In this document: positions 1 through 5,929 of the stretch, in pieces | Position numbering within the stretch: position 1 is the stretch's first letter | Layout: each line of letters begins with the position of its first letter | From: Gemmatimonadota bacterium | GTDB taxonomy: Bacteria; GCA-2686955 | Reading direction: 5' to 3' | DNA: 8,384 nt | Assembly (NCBI GenBank): GCA_002686955.1 | Contig: NYZA01000185.1 | Location: 1 to 8,384 of the forward strand | The notes under the pieces: generated by a model | What the model saw: only the letters and a program-made list of their open reading frames with translations | What the model was told of the DNA's origin: nothing | Databases searched by the model: none | Position numbers and translations under genes: made by a program

Positions 1-12
1 CCGGGGGGGTGA
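1..12 (+). CDS. Possible 3' end of an upstream operon gene (partial)
   Basis: Reading from base 1, the codons are CCG GGG GGG TGA, so a stop at 10-12 overlaps the GTG start at 9-11 as GTGA. The same 4-base GTGA overlap joins the next two genes at 1271-1274, which suggests this is a true gene junction. The subunit missing from this operon is the gamma subunit of the 2-oxoacid oxidoreductase, so that is my guess for the gene, but only three residues are visible and the frame could be chance. Confidence 0.25.
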   Translation, partial: PGG

Positions 13-1274
13 AGGCGGCGGCTGCGCGCCGGATCGCGATCGTCGGTGGGGGGCCGGCGGGGCTTTCGGCGGCCTATGCCGTCGCCCGGCTCGGCCACGA
101 CGCCACGATCTTCGAGCGGGAGCCGAGTCTAGGCGGGATTCTGCGCACCGGCATTCCGAGCTATCGCCTGCCGAGAGACGTACTCGATGCCGAGGTCGCG
201 GCGATCGTGGGTCTTGGGGTAGAGGCGCGCTGCGGCGTGACCCTCGATCGGGCGGGGATGGTCGATCTGGCCGAGGGGTACGACGCGCTCGTGATCGCCA
301 CTGGGCTTCAGAAGCTGCGCGCTTTGGCCACGCCCGGGGCCGAGCTCGCCGGGGTGGAGCAGGGGATCGCCTTTTTGCACCGGCAGAGCGCCGGTGGCGA
401 TGTCGGGCTGCGCGGACATGTCCTGGTTCTGGGGGGTGGGAACACCGCCCTCGATTGCGCCCGGAGCGCGTTGCGGGCGGGGGCGGAGCGGGTGACGATC
501 GCCTATCGCCGAACCCGAAAAGAGATGCCGGCGATTGCTCTCGAGGTCGAAGAGGCGGTCGATGAGGGGGTCGAGCTGCTCTTTCAGCGGCAGCCGGTCG
601 CGGTGCACGGCGGGGGGCGGGTGGAGGCGATCGAGCTCGCCGAGGTCGAGATGGGCGAGCCGGATGAGAGCGGGCGCAGGCGCCCTGTGGTGAGCGATCG
701 CAGCGCACGCTTCGAATGCGACGCGGTGCTGCTCGCGTTGGGGCAGTCGGCCGACCATGCTCTGCTCCCGGATGGGTGGACGATCGAGGGGGGGCGGGTC
801 CACCGCGAGGGTTCGCCGATATCGGTCTTCGCCGCGGGCGATCTCGCCACCGGGGACGGGACGGTGAGCCATGCGATCGGCGATGGCCGGCGGGCCGCGC
901 TCCGCGCGCTCGAGGGACTGGGCGAGGATGCGCTGCGAAACCGGTCCGCCGCGACCGAAACCACCGTCGCCGTCGATCAGCTAAGGCTCGACTACTTCGT
1001 GCATCTGCCGGCGGCGATCGAAACACACGCCGATCCGGTCGAGCGGACGAGGCACTATGGCGAAGTGAACCAGGGGATCGACGCTCCGGCCGAGGCGGCG
1101 CGCTGCATCTCTTGCGGTCGATGCACCCATTGCGACACCTGTCTGGTGTTTTGCCCCGATGGCGTGATCTACCGCGACGGGAGCGGATACGAGATCGATC
1201 AGGAGTACTGCAAAGGGTGCGGCATCTGCGTGCTCGAATGTCCGAGGGGCTGCATGGAGATGAAGACACTGTGA
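9..1274 (+). CDS. GltD/NfnB-like FAD-NAD(P)H oxidoreductase fused to a C-terminal 2[4Fe-4S] ferredoxin
   Basis: This 421-residue protein is probably the electron-transfer subunit that links a 2-oxoacid oxidoreductase to NAD(P)H. An FAD-binding Rossmann motif, GGGPAGLSAA, lies at residues 13-22 and ends in the acidic FE at 35-36. A second dinucleotide fold, VLGGGNTALD, lies at 140-149; it is followed by YRRTRKEMP (166-174), where the paired arginines are typical of NADPH-binding GltD relatives. The flavin motif AAGDLATGDGTVSHAIGDG is at 275-293. The C-terminus has a cysteine-rich ARCISCG lead (365-370) and two ferredoxin motifs: C372-x2-C375-x2-C378-x3-C382-P and C401-x2-C404-x2-C407-x3-C411-P. 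It lacks the N-terminal helical cluster domain of GltD and carries the clusters at the other end. The same FAD/NADH role is played by PadH in phenylglyoxylate:NAD oxidoreductase. I use the GTG at 9 because the FAD fold starts at once, but a start upstream of the window cannot be excluded. The stop overlaps the alpha-subunit start by 4 bases. Confidence 0.88.
   Translation: MKAAAARRIAIVGGGPAGLSAAYAVARLGHDATIFEREPSLGGILRTGIPSYRLPRDVLDAEVAAIVGLGVEARCGVTLDRAGMVDLAEGYDALVIATGLQKLRALATPGAELAGVEQGIAFLHRQSAGGDVGLRGHVLVLGGGNTALDCARSALRAGAERVTIAYRRTRKEMPAIALEVEEAVDEGVELLFQRQPVAVHGGGRVEAIELAEVEMGEPDESGRRRPVVSDRSARFECDAVLLALGQSADHALLPDGWTIEGGRVHREGSPISVFAAGDLATGDGTVSHAIGDGRRAALRALEGLGEDALRNRSAATETTVAVDQLRLDYFVHLPAAIETHADPVERTRHYGEVNQGIDAPAEAARCISCGRCTHCDTCLVFCPDGVIYRDGSGYEIDQEYCKGCGICVLECPRGCMEMKTL
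1256..1259 (+). promoter_or_regulatory. Shine-Dalgarno site for the alpha subunit
   Basis: GGAG sits 11 bases before the GTG at 1271. It helps to fix that GTG as the start: no ATG occurs nearby in frame, and the open frame further upstream (back to 716) is only the out-of-frame shadow of the preceding gene. Confidence 0.5.
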
Positions 1275-2431
1275 AAGAGCTGCTCGTTACCGCGAACCAC
1301 GGCGCCGCGATCGCTGTTGCGATGGCCGGGCGGGCCAATCGGGTTGCGCGGGGATTCGGCGGTGGCGTCTATCCGATCACACCGCAGAGCGAATGCATCG
1401 AAGTGCTCTGCGCGCAAGAGATCGAACGAAGCCATCTGGTGCACGTCGAGAGCGAGCACAGCGCGATGGGTGTCTGCATCGGATTTTCGTCGGCCGGCGC
1501 CCGCAGCTTCACCGCCACCTCGTCGAACGGTCTTGCCTATATGGCGGAAAATGCTGTCGCTGCTTCGTACTCCAGGCTCCCGATCGTCATGATGGTGGTC
1601 AACCGCACCATCGGTCCTCCCTGGAATATCTGGGCGGATCACGGCGACTCGTTGATGTTGCGAGATGCCGGTTGGATTCAGCTCTACTGCGAAGACAATC
1701 AAGAGGTGGCCGATACTCTGTTGTTGGCGTTTCGGCTTGCCGAAGACCGCCGCGTGCTCCTGCCGGTCATGGTCTGCCAGGATGCATTCGTGCTCTCCCA
1801 TACGGTCATGAAGATCGAGATGCCGGAGCAGGAGGAGGTCGACCGCTTCCTGCCGGGGCTCGATCTTCCTCATCGAATCGGCGATCGACCCCGCACGATC
1901 GGGGGGCTCGATGGACCGCACGAGACCGAAGTTCATCGCAAGCAGCATGCCGAAGCGATCGCGCGTGCGCTGGCGATCTATCCCGAGATTCAGGATGAGA
2001 TGGAGCGGGCGTTCGGCCGCCGCCCCGCCGATCCGGTGGAGCCATACAGGATGGACGATGCCGAGATCGCCATCGTCTCGATGGGAACGACGGCGGCGAC
2101 GGTTCGCCATGCGGTCGATGAGGCGCGGTCGCGCGGTGTGCGGGTGGGGGCGCTCAGAATCCGCATGTTCCGTCCGTTGCCCGAAAGCGACATTCGGTCG
2201 AGGCTGAAGGACTGTGAGCGGGTGGCCGTGCTCGATCGCGATATCAGCCTCGGTTTCGGCGGCGTACTCTGGGGGGAGCTGAGGGCTTTGGCGGCGCGGG
2301 GGGCCATCGTTCAGGGCTACATGTTGGGACTCGGCGGTGGCGACATTCGGCCCGAGAGCATCGCGGGTGTCTTGGAAGATCTGCTCGCGAGGGCGGAATC
2401 GGGCGCTCCAGAGATAGTGGAGGTGGGCTGA
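1271..2431 (+). CDS. porA: 2-oxoacid:ferredoxin oxidoreductase, alpha subunit (pyruvate-type)
   Basis: This 386-residue protein matches the PorA family, which supplies the pyrimidine-binding half of the thiamine diphosphate site and the substrate pocket. It has the family signature YPITPQSE (34-41), the VESEHSAMG segment (59-67), the TSSNGLAYM segment (83-91), and the stretch NRTIGPPWNIWADHGDS (111-127) followed by RDAGWIQ (131-137), which is typical of pyruvate-type alpha subunits. AEDRRVLLPVMVCQDAF (157-173) and the C-terminal GLGGGDIR (353-360) are also family-like. The length is normal. The GTG start overlaps the previous stop as GTGA, and the stop overlaps the beta-subunit ATG by one base, so the three genes should be translationally coupled. 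Motifs favour pyruvate, but related enzymes act on phenylglyoxylate, 2-oxoisovalerate or 2-oxoglutarate, so the substrate is inferred. No gamma subunit is fused to it. Confidence 0.92.
   Translation: MKELLVTANHGAAIAVAMAGRANRVARGFGGGVYPITPQSECIEVLCAQEIERSHLVHVESEHSAMGVCIGFSSAGARSFTATSSNGLAYMAENAVAASYSRLPIVMMVVNRTIGPPWNIWADHGDSLMLRDAGWIQLYCEDNQEVADTLLLAFRLAEDRRVLLPVMVCQDAFVLSHTVMKIEMPEQEEVDRFLPGLDLPHRIGDRPRTIGGLDGPHETEVHRKQHAEAIARALAIYPEIQDEMERAFGRRPADPVEPYRMDDAEIAIVSMGTTAATVRHAVDEARSRGVRVGALRIRMFRPLPESDIRSRLKDCERVAVLDRDISLGFGGVLWGELRALAARGAIVQGYMLGLGGGDIRPESIAGVLEDLLARAESGAPEIVEVG
2419..2423 (+). promoter_or_regulatory. Shine-Dalgarno site for the beta subunit
   Basis: GGAGG lies 7 bases before the ATG at 2431, inside the last codons of the alpha subunit. 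The site fits coupled translation across the TGATG overlap. Confidence 0.65.
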
Positions 2432-3336
2432 TGCAAGAGCCGATTCTGGGTGGCATGGCTCAAAGCGAAGCCGACCGGTCGGAGCCGCTTCTGCGATGCG
2501 GCAACACCAATTGCGGTGGATGCGGCATGTCGATAGGGCTGCAGTTTCTGAGCCGTGCGATCGCCGACACTCCCGTGCGGATGGCGATCCCGGCATGCTG
2601 CGCCTTCGTCGCGCCGGGCCCCTTCCCTTTTTCCGGCTACGGCGCCCCGGTCGTCGGCTCGACTTTCGCCGCCACCGCCGCGGTGGGGACCGGTCTCGCC
2701 CAGGTCGCCCGACTGAACGATGAGAAGACCCGCACGATTTGTGTCGCCGGCGATGGAGGCACTTACGATATCGGGATGGCGGCGGTATCCGCGGCGGCGG
2801 AGCGGAACGAGGATCTGCTCTATTTCTGTTACGACAACGAGATCTACGGGAACACCGGGGGGCAGAGATCGTCGGCCACGCCGATGGGAGCGTCGACCAC
2901 GACGACTCCGGGCGGCAAAGATGTCGAGAAGAAGGACATGATGGCGATCATGATCGCCCACCACGTGCCTTATGCCGCGACCCTCTCACTCGCCGATCCG
3001 GGCGACGCTCTGCGGAAGATGCGATCGGCCCTCTCGATGACCGGCTTTCGCTTTCTCCATATGTTGGCACCCTGTCCGACGGGGTGGCGATCGGAGCCCG
3101 CCGAGGGGATCGAGCTGGTGCGTTTGGCGGTGCGATCCGGTCTCTACGCCGTCTACGAGGCTTTCGATGGTGAGCGGATCGATATCAACATCGAGCCGGA
3201 GATGTCGGCGGAAGCGCTGGAGCGCTACTTCTCGATGCAGGGGCGCTTTCGGCGGGCGCCGGTTCCGCTGGATCGCATCCGGGCCGGGATCGAGAAAAGC
3301 TGGAGGAGATTGCGGGCGCGGGCCTCCGAGGAGTAA
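2431..3336 (+). CDS. porB: 2-oxoacid:ferredoxin oxidoreductase, beta subunit (thiamine diphosphate-binding, pyruvate-type)
   Basis: This 301-residue protein is a PorB-family subunit that binds the diphosphate end of thiamine diphosphate through Mg2+ and carries one [4Fe-4S] cluster. The diphosphate motif runs from GDGGTYDIG (108-116) to NEIYGNTGGQ (136-145). Likely cluster ligands are C28 and C31 (in CGNTNCGGCG, 23-32), C56 or C57, and C215 in the conserved PCPTGW (214-219). RSSATPMGASTTTTPGGK (146-163), followed by KDM and AHHVPYAAT (176-184), is the usual PorB core. The length is normal. It follows the alpha gene with a one-base overlap and ends the operon. Together with the upstream FAD/ferredoxin protein it should form a cytoplasmic complex converting a 2-oxoacid plus CoA to acyl-CoA plus CO2. 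A 22-base gap separates its stop from the convergent gene, and I see no clear terminator there. Confidence 0.94.
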   Translation: MQEPILGGMAQSEADRSEPLLRCGNTNCGGCGMSIGLQFLSRAIADTPVRMAIPACCAFVAPGPFPFSGYGAPVVGSTFAATAAVGTGLAQVARLNDEKTRTICVAGDGGTYDIGMAAVSAAAERNEDLLYFCYDNEIYGNTGGQRSSATPMGASTTTTPGGKDVEKKDMMAIMIAHHVPYAATLSLADPGDALRKMRSALSMTGFRFLHMLAPCPTGWRSEPAEGIELVRLAVRSGLYAVYEAFDGERIDINIEPEMSAEALERYFSMQGRFRRAPVPLDRIRAGIEKSWRRLRARASEE

Positions 3337-3358
3337 CGAGAACCGCGCTCGATCCGGA

Positions 3359-5929
3359 TCATCTCGCTGCGCTGTCGACCTCGCGCGGCCTCGAGTACTC
3401 GTCAGCGCCGATGTCGACTCCACCACCTTGAGGCCGCGGATCGCCTTCGTAGTCGGAGGGCGGCGCCGAGCTCGAGGTGCCCGCGTCGATGCAGGGCGAC
3501 GATGCTGAGAGCCGGAAGTCGCCCCGCCACGGATTGCGCATACCCGGTTCGGCGTCGATATTCCCCGATCCTGGCCAGCCTCCCTGAACATTGCTGAACG
3601 CGACGAGGGGTTCGTCGAAATAGGTTTGAATCTGTTGCGAGCCTCCGCCGCCCCAGGCTCGGTTCCCCCACACGATGCTGTTCAGTACTACGAGCTTATC
3701 TCCGTGCGACGCATAAATGCCGCCGGCGCCCTGCCAGGTATCGGTCTCGTTGCCTACGACGGTGGTGTTGATGAGATGGAGATCTCCATCGAAGCTCTTG
3801 TACATTGCGCCGCCGTCGCGCACGCCACTATTGCCGGCGAAGATACAGTTGACGAAATCCGCTCCGGACGAGAGCCAGGCTCCTCCTCCCGAGGTCTCGG
3901 TTGCTTGATTCGATTCGAAGAGGCAGCTTTCCACATAGATGCTATCGCACCAGAGACGAAGCGCACCGCCTTTTTCCGCGCGGTTGGAGCGGAAAACAGA
4001 TCTTGCGATTCGGAGGTTCCCGCCGTCGACTCGCATGCCGCCACCTCCGTGGCCGCCGAAATTCGAGGTGAATTCGCAATCGATCAGGGCAAGATCGCAG
4101 TCTTCGCCGAAGAGTCCCCCTCCGCCGCCGGTAAACGATTCATCGATCGAGTTTCGTTCGAAGCGACAATGTACCAATGTCGGCGAACCAGCGCGCAGCC
4201 ATGCGCCCCCGCCGCGGTAGCCGGCCCGGTTGTCGGCGATGGCGCAGTATTCGATCGTCGGTGACGAGTTCTCGCAGAAGATCCCCGCGCCGTAGTCCGT
4301 TCCGTATCCACCTCGAATGGTCAGCCCCGAAAGCTCCGATGTCGCCTGCTCCTGCTGATTGAAGGTCATGATCGGTCCGATGCCGTCGCCGTCGATGACC
4401 GTGGAGTCGACAATCAGCGGGTTTTGCGGGTCCGTGCCGGTAACGCGGATCGCCTTGCCGTAGAACGAGAGAAGACTCTCGAAATAGGTGCCGGGCGCTA
4501 CGATCACCTCGTCACCATCGAGAGCGAGGGTAATCGCTCCGGCGATCGAGGGAAGATCGGCCGGCACGCGAATGGCTCCCGGCACGGCCAACGCGTGGAG
4601 GTCGAAATAGGCGATCGATGCCGGTTCCGGCCCGGAGAAAGCCTCGGCAAGAATTCGATGAACCCCGACCTCGTTCGGCACCGGGTCCAGATCCCATTCG
4701 AGAGTGTCGCCGGCATCGATCCAGAGCGTCGGGCCGCCATGAACCCTTTCGCGGATCCCGCCGGACCAGGCGTAGTGCACGATCAGGCTGTCGAGGGGCA
4801 GCGTTTCGCCGGCCAGATTCACCACGCTCAGCGTGTGCTCGAACGCCTCCCAAACGATGCCGCGTTGCGACCCCTGCGGAAGCAGGGCGACGATGCCCGC
4901 GGGGCTCTCGTCGGCACCGATATCGACGCCGGCCCCCATCGGCCTCGGGTCGCCATCCAGATCCTCGATCGGTACTTCAACGGGATCGCCCCTATCGACG
5001 CAGGGAGAGAGAGGTGAAATATGATGGTCTCCCGCGGCGAGAAAAAGTGGATCTTCGTTGATGTTGCCGATTCCATCCCAGCCGCCCCCGATGTTGGAGT
5101 ACTCGACGACGATATCGGCGTAGGGCGCGTACAGGTTCTCGGGCCAATTGTCTCTTACAATCGTGCTGCGGATGTCGACGATCGAGCGCGAATCGGCGTC
5201 TACCCCCCCTCCATCGGAGTAGTGGGCCCGATTGTCGATCAGGGTACACGCCAGCAGGTTCGTCTCGGAGCCGTCGCTACCACCGTTGAGGTCGATCGCG
5301 CCGCCGCTTCTTGCGTCGTTGCCGATCATCACGCAGTTGGCCAGGCCTGTTGATCCACCCGACAACGACATGGCGCCACCGCTCACCGATGCCGAGTTGT
5401 AGGCGAAAAGCGTTCGCTCGATCTCCACCGTGCTGTCGCCCGCATAGAGCGCTGCTCCGTACTCCCCCGAATTGTCGCGCAGCTCGCAGCGCCGGATCGA
5501 TGGGCTCGAGTCGCGGCAGCAGATGCCGCCGCCGGGCTCCTCGGAGCTGTTCGCCTCGATCACGCAGAGCTCGATCGTGGGCGATGAGCTTTCGCACAAG
5601 ATCCCCCCTCCACCGCGCCAGTCATCGATCACGCTTCCGCCGCGGACCGTGAGCCCCGTCAGCAGCGCCGAAGAAGTGCCGCCGGCGCTGAAGTGGAAGA
5701 CTCGCCCCAGGCCTGTCGCGTCGACGATGGTCGCGGCTACGGTCGCTTCGTCTTCGGGATCCTCGCCGCGAACCGTGATCCCCTTGCCGAGGAAGTCGAT
5801 GTCGTGTTCGTCGTGGGTGCCTGGAGCGATCACGATCTCTTCGCCATCGACGGCGAATTCGATCGCGCTCTGAATCGTCTCGTAGTCGGCGGGCACGCGG
5901 ATCGTTCCATCGCTCGGCCGCACTGTCAA
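3359..5929 (-). CDS. C-terminal part of a secreted three-module right-handed beta-helix protein (frame broken at its 5' side)
   Basis: The 856-residue frame contains the second and third beta-helix modules of a large exported protein. Module 2 (residues 9-341) opens with TIRVPADYETIQSAIEF and APGTHDE and ends SPCVDRG ... DIGADE. Module 3 (452-844) opens AIRVPADLPSIAGAI and ends SPCIDAG ... DIGADE. In between, short repeats of the form 'C-hydrophobic-x-x-N ... GGG' give the coil pattern of pectate-lyase-like helices; the closing motif is the 'choice-of-anchor Q' type. An Ig-like linker (342-451) with LDSLIVHYAWS joins the modules. The frame has no signal peptide. Its apparent start is a TTG with a poorly spaced AGGAG (14 bases away), so I do not think it is an independent gene. 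In-frame codons upstream of the TTG (G E L I G A D D R P) continue sensibly up to a TAA at 5962-5960, where the preceding ORF should have joined. No C-terminal sorting domain or dockerin is visible. Ligand unknown; a surface or periplasmic binding or carbohydrate-related role is only a family-level guess. Confidence 0.88.
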   Translation of the reverse strand: MTVRPSDGTIRVPADYETIQSAIEFAVDGEEIVIAPGTHDEHDIDFLGKGITVRGEDPEDEATVAATIVDATGLGRVFHFSAGGTSSALLTGLTVRGGSVIDDWRGGGGILCESSSPTIELCVIEANSSEEPGGGICCRDSSPSIRRCELRDNSGEYGAALYAGDSTVEIERTLFAYNSASVSGGAMSLSGGSTGLANCVMIGNDARSGGAIDLNGGSDGSETNLLACTLIDNRAHYSDGGGVDADSRSIVDIRSTIVRDNWPENLYAPYADIVVEYSNIGGGWDGIGNINEDPLFLAAGDHHISPLSPCVDRGDPVEVPIEDLDGDPRPMGAGVDIGADESPAGIVALLPQGSQRGIVWEAFEHTLSVVNLAGETLPLDSLIVHYAWSGGIRERVHGGPTLWIDAGDTLEWDLDPVPNEVGVHRILAEAFSGPEPASIAYFDLHALAVPGAIRVPADLPSIAGAITLALDGDEVIVAPGTYFESLLSFYGKAIRVTGTDPQNPLIVDSTVIDGDGIGPIMTFNQQEQATSELSGLTIRGGYGTDYGAGIFCENSSPTIEYCAIADNRAGYRGGGAWLRAGSPTLVHCRFERNSIDESFTGGGGGLFGEDCDLALIDCEFTSNFGGHGGGGMRVDGGNLRIARSVFRSNRAEKGGALRLWCDSIYVESCLFESNQATETSGGGAWLSSGADFVNCIFAGNSGVRDGGAMYKSFDGDLHLINTTVVGNETDTWQGAGGIYASHGDKLVVLNSIVWGNRAWGGGGSQQIQTYFDEPLVAFSNVQGGWPGSGNIDAEPGMRNPWRGDFRLSASSPCIDAGTSSSAPPSDYEGDPRPQGGGVDIGADEYSRPREVDSAAR
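3398..4576 (-). repeat. Beta-helix module 3
   Basis: This is 393 residues, about 60 longer than the other two modules, with the extra length in the coil region (several added 'C.F..N....GGG' rungs). It ends 12 residues before the stop, so no anchor or sorting domain follows. Confidence 0.82.
4577..4906 (-). repeat. Ig-like linker 2
   Basis: This is 110 residues with LDSLIVHYAWS at the same offset (38) as the matching segment of linker 1. It serves as the intact reference copy that exposes the frameshift in linker 1. Confidence 0.75.
4907..5905 (-). repeat. Beta-helix module 2
   Basis: This is 333 residues, close in size to module 1. It carries three Cys pairs or doublets, including CESSSPTIELC and CRDSSPSIRRC, within the coil repeats. 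Confidence 0.85.

Noticed and set aside
716-1270. Upstream extension of the alpha-subunit frame
   Set aside because: These codons give an arginine-rich shadow of the FAD/ferredoxin gene; the alpha family N-terminus starts at the GTG at 1271.
694-2564. Four copies of GCGATCGC in the oxidoreductase operon (694, 1307, 1955, 2557), as in cyanobacterial HIP1
   Set aside because: The copies are irregularly spaced, absent from the rest of the window, and explained by frequent GCG-ATC-G codon junctions. The gene content does not suggest a cyanobacterium.
1199-2596. A 465-codon open frame on the - strand across the alpha subunit
   Set aside because: It lies antisense to a well-supported porA-type gene, with His/Arg/Pro-rich content typical of a GC-rich shadow frame.
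3337-3366. Possible terminator between the convergent genes, including the palindrome GATCCGGATC at 3351-3360
   Set aside because: The palindrome is short with no loop, and there is no T-run on either side.
3626-5017. Two + strand frames (212 and 197 codons) opposite the beta-helix gene
   Set aside because: No motif, no ribosome site, and they are fully antisense to modules with clear repeat structure.
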